From: Phymatolithon calcareum
Taxonomy: Eukaryota > Rhodophyta > Florideophyceae > Hapalidiales
Assembly: GCA_977006965.1 (NCBI GenBank)
Contig: OZ345357.1
Coordinates: 992,001-1,056,000 of the forward strand
Reading direction: 5' to 3'
Length of the DNA: 64,000 bases
Shown: positions 41,021-52,365 of the stretch, piece after piece
How positions within the stretch are numbered: the first letter of the stretch is position 1
Layout of the letters: every line of letters begins with the position of its first letter
Program-made: the position numbers and the translations under genes
Notes under the pieces: model-generated
What the model was told of the DNA's origin: nothing
The model's input: only the letters and a program-made list of their open reading frames with translations
Database searches by the model: none

Positions 41021-41446
41021 ATGCGTTGGCATCGGAGTCACCGAGAAAACTGGAGACTTTGGTGGCGCAAAAATGTAGGCGCGTTCCCGATCCCGGTGCC
41101 CAATTTCCCTGGAGCTACCGCCAAAATGCGCGCATTTGCCAGCCTCATAGGCGAGGGCGCTTCTGCCGGCGCGGGCGAACCGCCCGCGCCGGATTTCTTG
41201 GCTTCTTGGTTTGTGGCCCGGTCGGTCCTTACGGACGGCGCCGCAAGAGAAGTGCTTTTCACTCTCCTAAACGATGGATATCATAATATGATAACCAAAA
41301 CATTGTGCACCAAAATCGTCCTTTCTCTCGCGTATGCGCAGTACTTTGGCTACAGCGAGAAAGCGCTCACCTCTAAGATGAAGTTGGCAATCGATAGATC
41401 GGAAAGTTCCGAAGCCATTGGCACCATTTTCTTTTCTACCGAGTAA
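41021..41446 (+). CDS. Hypothetical ORF next to copia C
   Basis: This is the flanking part of an open frame that begins in the LTR; taken from its first ATG outside the element (41021) it has 141 codons. It contains the GC hairpin (41166-41192), read as SAGAGEPPAP. No known domain. Parts of it recur at 5728-5900 (AGAGARARAG context) and near 33960, suggesting it belongs to an uncharacterised repeat rather than a host gene. Confidence 0.3.
   Translation: MRWHRSHRENWRLWWRKNVGAFPIPVPNFPGATAKMRAFASLIGEGASAGAGEPPAPDFLASWFVARSVLTDGAAREVLFTLLNDGYHNMITKTLCTKIVLSLAYAQYFGYSEKALTSKMKLAIDRSESSEAIGTIFFSTE
41166..41192. repeat. GC hairpin, 12-bp stem (copy 2)
   Basis: The stem arms CCGGCGCGGGCG are the same as at 5849-5876, here with loop AAC. 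Confidence 0.8.
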
Positions 41447-43009
41447 ATAGCGGATTTGGTAATTTTTCGAGCCCCGTATTATGAAGGTCATTTTGTTCCG
41501 GTTATACCTACCTTTGTGCAGCTCACGAAACGCCCACCAGAATGGCGGACGGGAAAACTCAGGATTCAAAGTAATGCTGCCGTGCCTGACCCAGCGCATT
41601 TGAGGAGTTCCATCCGGAGTTCGACCTTGTCAAACCCTGGACTTCCGCTTCCCTCAACTAATATACGAGAACAAAAGGGGATGGGGGGGTGGGAGAACAA
41701 AAGGAATGATTGCTCGATTTAGTATAGAGAACGGAAGCAGATGTTCCACAGATGAACCATGGTTTATTGCTTATGAGCAAGCTCGCGAGTTAGCAGGTGC
41801 TATTATCCTAAGCTCAGGATCCTTCGATACATTGGATTTAGGTTCAATGATGGTCGCCGCTGGACCAGCTCTCGTGCCGGTTACTGCAGCTACGAGCAGG
41901 GTATGAAAATATCCTGGACACTCGTTGAAACGGATGGTCGTGCGGCCTGAATGGTGCTGCGGCCAAACCGTATTCACACGCTGTTCATTGTGTGTCTTTG
42001 CTTTTCGACCTGTAGGACATTCGTCATCATCCCTGCTTCGATGCTTTGATAAACGTTCTTCTATGTTCCTTGAAATTGTAATTTCCTATCGGTGTGTGGA
42101 ACTAAAGCGCCCTCTGCACAGTTCTCTTTGAAATCAAACGTCCTCCGTTCGCTTCTTCTCACAAATGCAGGGGACTTGCAATATTCCACGAGTGCTGGTT
42201 TTAGCCTGCAGTTTTTGGGATATCAGTGTTTTTTCGTTCTTCACATTGTCCCGGCAACGGTCGCCAGCCAGATCCGGAGAAAAATCAAATCAGGGACCTC
42301 ACACGTCCACAAATAGTTTCGCCTCGGTGTCTTATGCATTCAGTGCTCAGAGAATTTAGAGATGGACATCCGCATCATATTTTTGTTCCCCCCGAACATT
42401 GAATCTTGCTCTACGCAATCCTCCAGCCCCATCTGCTCACCCATATTAGCGGCCATGTCCTTCGCTCATTCACCCTTTTAGTTTCACGGGCCGTAAAATT
42501 CTCATCATAGCTCCGCTATCTTTCAGAAGAACCGCAAATTATCGGACCTCGAAAAAAGCATCATCCCAGTTTGACAGAATATCGGGAGGACAAGAGCATT
42601 CACCATGGCCTTCACATTAGCAAAATTGATTTCTCTGAACGTTGCGAATGATATCCCCGTCTCCTTATGACTCTTGGTCACCGTTGTGCTTTTTTTAAAA
42701 AAACAAATTTCCTTCCGTTCACCGAGCTTCGGAATGTAAACGACGAGGCTCAACGAGCCCAGTGAAACACGGCTCAGCCAGCTTTCCACTTCACCCTTGA
42801 CTATTTAAGCTTCCACCCCACCCCACCCTTCCGTATCGGCTTTCCTCCACAGCCAAAACACAGCCCCAACGTAGTCGTCAAATTTTGAGTCAAGTGCCAC
42901 GCCCAAGACAAGACTTGAAAGGTCGCAAAGTGCCACCCGAAGCAATATGCAAGAACGCCGCACACACTCATTCAGTGTGGCATCCACCAGCATGTCGTGG
43001 CATCGTTAG
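41447..43009. other. No convincing gene
   Basis: It includes the second copy of the segment related to 34050-34130 (41508-41575). Short frames on both strands carry no motifs. Confidence 0.4.
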
Positions 43010-44347
43010 TCTTATGTCCAGAAAAATCGCTGGGTGCGCAATAACAGGCATGTAGTCGTTGCAGGAAATGATTCTGTGCAATCTTTCAACCTAACCGCGG
43101 TTCAATTCGAAAATATTTATGTCGCTACATCAAACAAGTTCAAAGAACCAATTCATGGAATCTCCACAGAAGCCGGCCTCTCCGAGTCTCGTGGACGGCA
43201 AACCCGTGTCGGAAATCATATTTTTCCCACCCATCGCACGCTTTCCAGGTCTGAACAGCTGCACAAGGAGGCTGTACATGGTAACTCCCACCGGAAAGAT
43301 AAGGCTGATCTTACATACAAGAATATCAATACTGCCAGCGACCGTCCGCAAACGAAGCCAGTCAATCTCCCCGAGCCAGCGCAGCATTCCATCTGCCCTC
43401 CCTATCAGCCAAAATCTCGTTCGTCGCTCGTCCGCGCAAGCAGAAGTCCTGTCCGCGGCGAGTATAGTGCGGGGAGGAGCAGGGCAGAAAACTCCAAAGC
43501 TTCCCAACGTATTGACGCCGTTCAGGAGAGGAACAAGATAAATTGGGACTCTGCCAATGAGAGTCCCCAGTGCAAGGCTGGCACTTTCAATAACTCAAAC
43601 GAAGTTCCGTCATCTAGGTTTCGTCATCCTGCATCACGCAGACGTCTAGCCCGCCCACTGCGCACGGCTGAGAATCAGGGGCAAAAGGCGGCCACAACGA
43701 TTGTCGGGGCCAGTTCAATCAATGGCGCTACCCGCAGTGAGAAGAAGAACCTGTTCAATAATCGCCTGAGGAAGAAGACGCAGAAGGACGCGTTAATTGA
43801 TCGCACAGAGAAAATTCCCGGTCCATTCCAGCCTCGTCCGATCTCCCGGGATGACGTTGAGGACTACGCTGGTCGCTGTCTGAAGAATGTTACTTTGCTG
43901 CAGCGTGCTTCACCGCCGGACTGGGTCGGTGCCGGTCCCATGTTCGAGCGCGCAGTGGACGCGTATGCCTGCGCAGGACTGTTCCTTACCGTGAAAAATG
44001 CACTTGCACATTACGAATACGCTGATAATCTGAACAAGAGAGGACTGGGCCCGGAAGCCGAATACCACCTCCGCACAGCGGCGGATATTTATCGGATACT
44101 TAATGCGTGCTCCGTGCCCAGCTAGGGTGATATTCTTCTTCGTTTGGCGCTTGTAGTGGACGAGCTCGGCAGACTTAAAGAAGGGGAGAAGATGTATAAG
44201 TGCGCGTTGGCTGTTTACCGGAGGAATAAGCTATATGATACGAACGTCCGCCGTGCTCTTGACGGTCTCAGAAAGAATCTGCGCTCACAGGGCCGTGGCG
44301 GAGAGATGGATGCGATTGAGCAGAGTCACTTTGGTCAATCTGTCTAG
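43010..44347 (+). pseudogene. TPR-repeat protein with one in-frame stop
   Basis: One frame runs from 43010 to 44347 except for TAG at 44123-44125. The first 230 residues are polar, basic and serine-rich (disordered). After residue 280 come tetratricopeptide helices, which form protein-binding superhelices: PMFERAVDAYACAG, ALAHYEYADNLNKRG, then past the stop LLRLALVVDELGRLKEGEK. The two last repeats are spaced by exactly 42 residues if the TAG is counted as one, as in kinesin light chain-type TPRs, so the stop replaces a single codon. No ATG precedes the TPR part (the first in-frame one is at about 43939), so an upstream exon is likely. This is a host gene copy, inactivated or read through. 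Confidence 0.6.
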
Positions 44348-45076
44348 TCCTATACACCACAGTTTGTTGCAGTAGTAACTGTGGCGCTGGTTTCTCCTTG
44401 CCTGTTTGTAGGTAATTTTTCGAACTGCTATAAAGATTGGAGAACATACTACAGTATTCATTCATGTTCATTTTCCTTAAGTGTGGTACATACAGCTCTT
44501 TTGCTAAAAACCGACCATTTGGGAATGCCAAGACAATCTATATCGTTCAATTCTGTACCATTGCTCCAAAGCTCTGCACATCAGAACGAAAAGATGAAAG
44601 TGCATGAACAGTAGGAATATATTGCAAATCAAGATCAACTGCCATCACCCGCTGACCGAGTGCCATGTTCAGCAAAACGTTTTCTTGTTAAAAGAGCGCG
44701 GTACGTGTCTCTGTGTTTCAGAGTTGATGTTTTACAACAGTAGGGGATATTTGAAGAGATTATTTTGAGGGCTCCCAAAGCCTCACCTTGGAGTAACTTA
44801 TAACAGTAGGTCCACAGTGTTTCTACCAAACAAGTGCTGCTCCCTTACATATATGTGAAAAAGACAACTTGTGTGGTCTTCTCATATAAACCTTAACTGG
44901 TCGGGGTACAGAGTTTGTTGAGAGGCTGATATTCAACTTTATCATTTACTTGGATTCAAGTATTAAGAGTGAAGACAATATTTTCGACGCCGTGCGATGC
45001 CGCGGTTCAGACGGCGAGGCTCTAGGAGCTAGAGTTGCGAGACGGCGACAAGTTGATGTAATTTCCGGAGGCATTA
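44348..45076. other. Intergenic
   Basis: It contains the second copy of the short dispersed repeat (44721-44803) and no supported gene. Confidence 0.4.
44721..44803 (+). repeat. Dispersed repeat, copy 2
   Basis: It matches 4796-4866 with the shared block GCTCCCAAAGCCTCACCTTG. Confidence 0.6.
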
Positions 45077-45853
45077 TTGCGGTTGCTACGCGCGCGAGGT
45101 CGGAAGCACCGGTGCCTGCATACACCGAACGGACCCGACGGGCGAATCAAACGCTACTGCCACATGTGCCTCATGATTCGACAACGGCGACAATCTTCGG
45201 GCGCACAAGCGACGGTTAGCACCACCAAGCTACCGACAGTGCCTGTTTCTTCCGGTGCCATACCCGTCACCGCGCCGGCGACAGTGTCAGTCTCTTCACA
45301 GCGACGTAACGACTTGATGGAGGTTTCACATAAGCGTTTAAAGCGCATACGCTCGCCGCCGCCAACTCTTTGTTCGGCAGGCCTTTCCTTTCTTCCCACC
45401 CACCCTCCCATCTGCGTTCGCACGGATTGCATATTTGTTTTTGACATCATCCTCAGACGGGGACCTTGGCTTGGCCGTCGACCTTCGAACAAACGCACGA
45501 AAAAGGCAAAAGGGAACTTGAGAGCAGTTTACTCCGTGCCGGCTTGCATGACGACGTTTGCGAACAAGAAGGTTGGGAAGAGCTCCGGCTCCGCGTGGTC
45601 GAAGGGCCGTGCAGGCGAAGTTGAGCGTGCCACGAGCCGAGCATTCGAGCCGAAATCTAGATCTCCCCGCCTTTCTTTACTCAGAGGAAGGAACAAACTT
45701 GCTTATATACTACAACCTACGCAAAAGACAGCTATGCAGCGCATAGACACACGAAAGACACGTGTAAGTATGGCCCAACAGATCACCTACCACGAGCAGC
45801 ATGACTATCGCGATCCAATTTGTGCGGTGTACAGTCACGAGAGGAAAAAGTGA
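45077..45853 (+). CDS. Hypothetical basic ORF with Cys/His cluster
   Basis: An open frame of 258 codons starting at TTG; the first ATG is near residue 30. The start region has KHRCLHTPNGPDGRIKRYCH followed by MC, a possible zinc-binding C-x-H...C-H-x-C cluster, and a basic, serine-rich remainder. No known family could be assigned; resemblance to the C-terminal zinc ribbon of piggyBac-like transposases was considered and is weak. It may be a gene fragment or chance ORF. Confidence 0.25.
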   Translation: MRLLRARGRKHRCLHTPNGPDGRIKRYCHMCLMIRQRRQSSGAQATVSTTKLPTVPVSSGAIPVTAPATVSVSSQRRNDLMEVSHKRLKRIRSPPPTLCSAGLSFLPTHPPICVRTDCIFVFDIILRRGPWLGRRPSNKRTKKAKGNLRAVYSVPACMTTFANKKVGKSSGSAWSKGRAGEVERATSRAFEPKSRSPRLSLLRGRNKLAYILQPTQKTAMQRIDTRKTRVSMAQQITYHEQHDYRDPICAVYSHERKK

Positions 45854-45929
45854 CCGCCTTGGGACAGCGACATAACAGAGGGCGCTACAACGAGTAGTAG
45901 GTTTGGCTAGGGGTTGCCATTTAGCGTAC

Positions 45930-46385
45930 TTTTACCACTTTTGGTGTCCATTTAGCGAATTTCCTCTTTCTCTAACCCTCACGTACTACACATCCATTAC
46001 TGGACAAATCCGGACAGAATTCATTCATTTTCCAATAACGGGGCTAGCAGCGATTCGAAGGTCTAAGTTTTTCCATTCTATCGTTTCGTTAGCGAGTTCG
46101 ACTTCGGCTTTCACTTCTCGTTCAGGTATATCACCGAAGAGTGGTTCTGGCGTTAGTCTGGCGCTTTATTGCAGCACTTGGCGGACCAAGCGGCGCTCGT
46201 CCATTATAAGAATATGTCCAAGTCTGTTCCATCGTAAGTCTCTGGCCCGCATCACCACGTCGATGGTGGGTGTCCTGGCTTCATCGGCTATAGGTTCACG
46301 ATAGCATCTTACCACCTATTATCTTGAGCATCTTCCGCACTGGTTCTGTCAGCTTCCATAATTCACAGTCGTATAGGAGAAGAAG
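45930..46385 (-). pseudogene. LINE RT C-terminal remnant
   Basis: On the minus strand LLYDCELWKLTEPVRKMLK is followed, after a 1-nt shift near 46300, by REPIADEARTPTIDVVMRAR and LRWNRLGHILIMDERRLVRQ, and then EREVKAEVELA. This is the post-RT domain also found at 29777-30361 in better shape. No RT palm is seen upstream. Confidence 0.65.
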
Positions 46386-47428
46386 AAGTTTAGATTTTTT
46401 TGAAAGTTACCAACACATCTGCAGACACTTGCGGAAACTTTGCGAGTGCCATGCAAGTTTCTGACTTGATTTTCGACTATTGAGTGCGGCACCATCTGGT
46501 GGGATACCAAAACCTACCTATGGATCAGATTTGAACCTAGAGTGGGAAACGTACTTAGCTATACACAGCCGTATAGGAAAGAAAGAAAGGTGATGTTTTT
46601 ATTTTAACAGTCACATAGGAACGTTGGACCAAATTGGACATCCTAGTTTTTTGAATATATTCGGTAGATTGTTGTCGTTAAAATGATTGCAAAAATAATC
46701 CATTTAGAGTGTTGGAAACTACGTACTATACCTAGGCCCCCCTGGAAGTTGCAGGAAACTTCGAATTTAGTGCCTTTTGACATATCTATGCATTGTTTTA
46801 GCAAAACGGTTGAGTGCTAGTACTGTACACAAAGTCACACAGTTGCTGTGGTAAAGTGGAGTCGACGACGAGAGTACACGTGTACATGTGTACAGGTGTA
46901 CAGAGCTTGCGCTCTACTCCCCGTCGGTGCCCGATACCGGGCACATCCTGTGGTTTATTTCTAAACCATTGTTTTACGACTCTCCTGTACAACTGTTGGG
47001 ATTGGGTGGGTGGGAAAAAACAATGATAGTCCGCCGTCGCCCGCTCCACATTCGGGTTCATGGTCACCAAGGCGGACGACACTGACTGTTTATCCCCTCC
47101 AGTATGGATCGCATTCCAATTGTCCTCTTCTAATTGCCTTACGTTATGATACCACCCTTCGGTGATCAATCAATAACTCGGCAATTGGGATTAATTTCGC
47201 GCGTGGTCACAAAGATAACGATACAGCTATGATCGGAACCAGGGGATCACCCTCCAGCTAAAACTCGCTTTACAGAGCCAACCTATCCAATCCTACTTGC
47301 AAACCGCCCAACAATGTTAAATATTTGCCACTAAATATGCATTAAATTGAATGCTATATCCCTCTATTCCAAATGACCACTGCAGTGGTTATTTGGATTT
47401 TAGGGGCGAGTTTATGACAAGGTTACGT
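46386..47428. other. Intergenic, no gene seen
   Basis: AT-rich, with a short alternating stretch of GTACACGTGTAC type near 46873-46900. No coding signal. Confidence 0.4.
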
Positions 47429-47699
47429 TGCGGCATCATATTGCCTACACGTGTAGCACCCAGTATCCTCTCATCAATAATTGGTCACTATAATGTCCAA
47501 TTACATTCTTCCACATCTACCATTATAATATCGTGGCTCCAACAATAAAAGTGGAAGACCAGACAGAACAATCTGACAACTGTCTGGGGGTCTTTGTACC
47601 CTTTACACTCGCCATCAGCGCGCGCGCTCGCTGTCCTCCTACCTAGCCCTTCGACACAGGTGCTCGCTACCACGCGTACACGTCGCTCTACCTAGTACA
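47429..47699 (+). repeat. 5' LTR of copia B
   Basis: Starts TGCGGCATCATATTGCC and ends TAGTACA; homologous to 16210-16474. A pyrimidine-rich and CG-alternating segment near 47610-47635 is shared. Confidence 0.75.
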
Positions 47700-47713
47700 G
47701 TTATGGGCCCAGC
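47700..47713 (+). promoter_or_regulatory. Primer-binding site of copia B
   Basis: GTTATGGGCCCAGC directly follows LTR end ACA and includes the gag ATG (47703). It is a 14-base complement to the initiator tRNA-Met anticodon arm. Confidence 0.8.
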
Positions 47714-48800
47714 GCCTGGTTTCTCGAAAGGTCATTTGCTGACAGACCCGCCCATGTTCAGTCCAACCGAGGACATGGAAGTGTGGGGTCGCGAGATTTC
47801 CATATAGGTGATGACTATCTCTGAAGCCATCAAGAAGGGCACAGATCGTGCCTACCAGACCATATTAGCAACGTTAGTTCGTCAGTTATACGATCGCGGT
47901 CTGCCCACGGCTCAGAAATCCATCGTCGACGAGGCTTATTCTCAGGGCCTTGTAAACTTCGATCAGGAAGACCAAATTGAGGCTGTACGGGAGATAGTCA
48001 ACATAATTGCTGTTGATCCGCCCATTGCAGTCGTCACCAAGTTGATAGCTTCGTTTCATGCGGTCACAATCTGTCGTCGTCGTAAGGGAGAGAATCTCCA
48101 GACCTTCGTCTCCAGGTTTCGTCGACTTGCCGCTGACCGTCTCATGCACGCAGGAGTATCTGCTTCGTCCCTAGTTGGGGAAGTTCTGGCGATCACACTT
48201 CTGAACAATGAATCACTAAGTGAAGACACTCTTACTAGTGCTAAACTTCATTTGATCAGTTTTGCCGAATCTGGAAAGCGGAATGAACCTATGCCTTCTC
48301 TTCGTCTCAGCTCTGAAGACCAATCCGAGCTTGATAATGCGTTAGGTCAGCTGAACGATATTCAGCAGCATCGCCAGTTGAAGATCTACAAGAAAGACAC
48401 TCTTCAGACAGCCGCTCGCAAAGCTCTTCATGCTCGCTCTAAACTTCAGGAAGTTTCGAGCATCCTAGAGTCTGTTGCGGGAAATGTCAAGGAGATAAAC
48501 AAGCCATCTGATAAGGCCAGTAATCAGATGCTTTTCAGCTCAGGAGCTCATTGTCGCCTTCATCTTGATGACGCTGTTGCGGTCATGCGAAACATTTCCT
48601 CCTCACCGAAAACTTCCGTGGTGATGACTTTTGCATAGATCGAAAATCTCATCGGTCAGAGGGTGAATAAGGCCCCGCAACCTTCGTTTGTCACGAAGCA
48701 GTTCCGCGCTCAAGGTGGGTACAGTAACCCTCCTGAGAGAAAAGATCGTTCTAGCTTTGAGCAAGACCAGCATTTTCGAATGGGCTCCAACCGTTCCAAA
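47703..48800 (+). pseudogene. Copia B gag (zinc knuckle deleted)
   Basis: From ATG 47703 the frame is open except for TAG at 47805-47807 (copia A has TGG, Trp) and TAG at 48636-48638 (copia A has a Glu codon). The capsid part is intact: TISEAIKKGTDRAYQTI, GLPTAQKSIVDEAYSQ, RLAADRLMHAGVSASS. Compared with copia A, the stretch holding the zinc knuckle is missing: the frame goes from VNKAPQPS straight to FVTKQFRAQGGYSNPPERK, a deletion of roughly 190-200 bases. Confidence 0.8.
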
Positions 48801-48856
48801 CACATATATGCCTAACATCAGGCGTTGGAGCCCCATCCGACGTTGATCCGTGCTGG

Positions 48857-50308
48857 TTGGATCCAAATCCAGTCGTTGACATTGGTTGTCCGCACAGTGT
48901 CGGCGGAATTGAATCTGCTGCTGCCCTTTGTATCGCTATGGGCATCGATCTTGTTCTCCATCCTCTCGATTGTGCTCCATTTTACCATGCCTACGGTCCG
49001 AAAGGCAGTGACCCCAAGCTAACTATAGCTTTGTGGAAACTCAGTACCACAGGTCTCAATGGTGGAGATGTCCAGCTGCCATTCTACCTTACAACAGGCG
49101 ATGGTCCTTTCCTTCTCGGTAATCATATCTTGTATCTATCGAACTTGTTCGGGGATCAAAATATCCTAGAAATTCCGCTCAATGTTCTCAATCTGTCTCC
49201 TTACCGCTTGATTCTTCCTATCTATACTTTTAGAGACAAAAGCTCTCTTTGAACCTACTTGCACCTTGTACCATCCCAATCTAAGGCGTTTAAGTCCTTC
49301 TTTTCCTCAACCAAAGCATGGTATTCCTCTGCTCTTCTTGACAAGGAAGCTCCATTTCTATCTTCTACTTCCTCATCCTACCCGAAAATTTCCGATTCCA
49401 AACTCGCAGTCAATTGTTCAACAAATCTCCACAGGTACACACATCTCACGGTCCGGGACATGCGTGAGATATGTAAGAGATATGGTATTCATACTCCTGT
49501 CTTGCAAGAGGCACTTGAGTGGGCTTACACGAAGTGCACTAGTTGCTGGCAGACCGGACGTCCACTAAATGCGAAGAAATTATCCTTGAGCAAGATACTT
49601 GCTACCTTCAATGAGCACCTTCAGCTTGACTTCATATACGTCCAAGAACTTGGGAACCTTCCTATCCTTCACATGAAGGACGAAGCAACTGGTTTTTCTG
49701 CTACGGTCTTCATGGCTTCACGTGATATGGAAGACTTTTCCAGAATGGCTACCACGAACTGTATCAATGAGTATGGTCCACCTCGAACCATTTCCGGTGA
49801 CCCAGAGTTTAATAATGAAGTTATTATGTCTTTGTGTATCTTGCACTACTGCTCATTTGATTCGAGACCTGCACGACGGCACAACAAGATTGGTTCTGTC
49901 GAGTCCGGTAACGCTACGATCCGACTGTTCGCACAGCGTTTGATCAAAGACGAGCAGCATCTTCGCAGCGTGCGAGGAATATACAAGTCAGACTATGAAA
50001 TCCTTTCCAGGGCCACTTTCCTCAAGAATGTCCTACATGGGGGAAAAAATCTGAGCAGCTTCGAGCTTGCAAGAGGATATAGACCTTCCCTCTGTGGTCT
50101 ACAAATGGGTGCACTTAGCGACAAGATAGTCTCATCGCACCACGAAAAGGTTGCACGAAGAGCTCTTCGCTTGCTCTTGACGACCAAAGACATTCATCCG
50201 GTCGGCCAGCACATGTTTCCCCAAAACCTCCTGTTTACTATTTCAGGAAAGACGCAAAATTCGGAAAATGGCATCTTGGATTCGTCTTCAAGGCAGAGAA
50301 GTAATTAG
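48857..50308 (+). pseudogene. Copia B protease and integrase
   Basis: Same frame throughout, broken only by TGA at 49250-49252 where copia A reads Arg (CGA). The protease has NPVVDIGCPHSVGG. The integrase has the zinc domain HRYTH...CTSCW and all three catalytic acids: HLQLDFIYVQEL (D), TISGDPEFNNE (D) and KIGSVESGNATIRLF (E), then a C-terminal domain (RGIYKSDYEILSRATFL). This is the best preserved copia integrase in the window. Confidence 0.85.
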
Positions 50309-50660
50309 CTCTCATCTGCAATACCTCCAAGATCAGAGTTCGACCACTTCAAGTGGCATATGAAGACATTCGTCTGATTCCATGCTCCTCACTGCTGCAC
50401 GAGCTCGATGTTCTTGAGCTCGGGAAGGTTCCTTTTGTTGGCTCCGATGGATATGCAGCTCCTTCACCAGAAACAAATACCACTACCTTCAGGGCTGAAG
50501 ACAGAATTGGATGTACTGCCCACTCTTCTGTTGAAGATGAGCACGCTCTCTGGTGCAGGCATCCTTTTTCATGCACTCTTCTCAGTTCCACTCCCTCAAC
50601 CAAGAAGACGGTGAATTTACCTTCCATGGATATCGGCACTCCATCCATTGCTTTTGATCT

Positions 50661-51211
50661 GTGGCGTCCAACGCCACTATCATACCCTCCAGTTCCTACA
50701 AGACTAGCTCCCTTCAAATTGTCATTACAGCTTGCATTTACAGCAAGCCCTTACAGATAGCATTGCAGTCATTACAGTACCATAGGTTTCGATGCGTACT
50801 TATACCATGAAGGATCACCAAGGGAAAACCCTAGAACCGCTGCTTACAGCTTACAGTGCTTACAATGTAAGCACCTCGGCCGCGCCTGCGGCGGGCTTCT
50901 TCCATTGATCCAATTCTCATACGTCCAAGTCATCTTTTGATCCTTTGTTTTTTCTATAAAGGTCGGCGCTTCGGGCCGCCCTTGGCTTTCCGCCAGGGAA
51001 CAACCCGACCAAACCCAGTGTGCCTTCCTGTGCGATTCACAACCCCACATGATCAGTCACTCCAGAGAGTACATTTCCGTCCGGGAGCGGGGTTGGGACG
51101 CACTTAACGCCAACGAAGAAGAAAAGGAAGACTGCAGATGGACTGATGACTACTTTTGCTGTACTATCTCCCCTACATGCACTGCGTAAAGTCTGTTGCT
51201 GTCACCGGAGT
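50661..51211. other. Spacer with TTACAG-rich text
   Basis: It begins at the truncation point of copia B with a small palindrome GTGGCGTCCAACGCCAC and carries at least six TTACAG motifs between 50725 and 50865. No gene seen. Confidence 0.45.
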
Positions 51212-51848
51212 CTATATTCCCAACTCTGACCGCGGTTTTGGGACGTCTGTGAGTGACTGCTCGTCAGATTCTCCAACCTTACCCGCTGCAAGCTTTTTCC
51301 GCAGTTGGTTCAGAGCACGCGCAACATTTACGCAGGTATCCACTGATACATCGGTGTCACCCAGATCTTCCAGTGATGCTGCAGTTCCGAGCCGGACAGT
51401 TTCCACGAGCCTAACGACGTCAACAATTGCAATTACTTGAATTTATAGAATCACATCACCATCCGCTTCTCTGTCACTTGGATGCTCAGATTCGTCGAGT
51501 GCGGCGGCATCGATTACCGCAATTAGCACGTCAAAATCGGCTGCCTCTGCCACATGGGCCCATCTCCCAGCGAAAACTCCGCAGTATCACTGACAGCGGC
51601 GGTGCTTCTACCTTCTTTCGTGACTTTGTAGGCTAATCCATCACTGCTTGGGAGGTGCACTCCATTCTTTTCCGGCTCTTTCGTTGTGTCACCCAGCGTA
51701 GCAAGGCACCGTTTGCGTGAAGCATTTCGCTGGCAATCGCGCCTGATTTTCCGTAAGCATCTGCTCTCTTGGTGTCCCCATGTACGACAACGTCAGTAGG
51801 CGAATCAATGTCTCGCGCGGCTACTGTTTGAAAAAAGCTGAGATTCAA
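51212..51848 (-). CDS. Possible interrupted or spliced host gene fragment
   Basis: Three minus-strand segments have protein-like composition. 51848-51633 has TVAARDIDSPTDVVVHGDTK and AYGKSGAIASEMLHANGALL; about 51590-51460 has WAHVAEAADFDVLIAVIDAA and ends at a stop; 51430-51212 has VDVVRLVETVRLGTAASLED and NVARALNQLRKKLAAGK. They are in different frames, so either introns or frameshifts separate them. No family recognised and no confident start. Listed because the codon pattern looks unlike the surrounding spacer. Confidence 0.25.
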
Positions 51849-52365
51849 TATGAGTGGATTTGGAAAAGATTTCGCATTTTGGGAGGCTGACGATTGTCAT
51901 CCGGGTCTCGTGCGCTGATTGCGAGTGGGCAGAACGAATTGCCAATATGTTTGTTCCTTTAATTTGTCCGAACTCTCACTTCACAGTAGAGCTATGGTTC
52001 TGTTTTCATTCTGTTGAGTAAATATCTTTCCATGAAAACTATTATAGTGTTGGCGGCGTAAGGACAGGACAATAGACTGGATGGATGTTAATACGTTTGG
52101 AACTCTCAGAAAGGTGAGTCCATCAAATATGACCGTTCCAACTAGATTTCTAATTTACTGGGCACATTATCTCTACTGTATCTGAGTGTAGCTCTCGATT
52201 AGTCCAGGATTGTGAACGACTGTCATGGTCATTGTGCATTGCCGTTTTGATAAACTCAATTCCTTCATTAATGACTTTGACTAGAGCGAGACCGGGTAGC
52301 GAAACCGACAAACAGAATCTACTCGCACGTTTCTCTCCGAGCTTCGCACTGTCTGACTATCCACG
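51849..52365. other. Spacer upstream of the pogo transposase
   Basis: Probably the 5' part of the pogo-type transposon. Its terminal inverted repeat could not be identified because the other end lies beyond the window. Confidence 0.35.

Larger units (their letters stand above)
47429..50660 (+). mobile_element. Copia-type retrotransposon B, 3'-truncated
   Basis: This is a close relative of copia A in the opposite orientation. It has 5' LTR, PBS, gag, protease, integrase and the linker before RT, and similarity to copia A ends abruptly at 50660 (inside the segment equivalent to 13040 in A). RT, RNase H, accessory gene and 3' LTR are missing. It preserves the integrase that copia C has lost. 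Confidence 0.88.

Noticed and set aside
45077-45853. piggyBac transposase C-terminus
   Set aside because: Only a loose Cys/His resemblance; no catalytic acids or flanking TTAA evidence.
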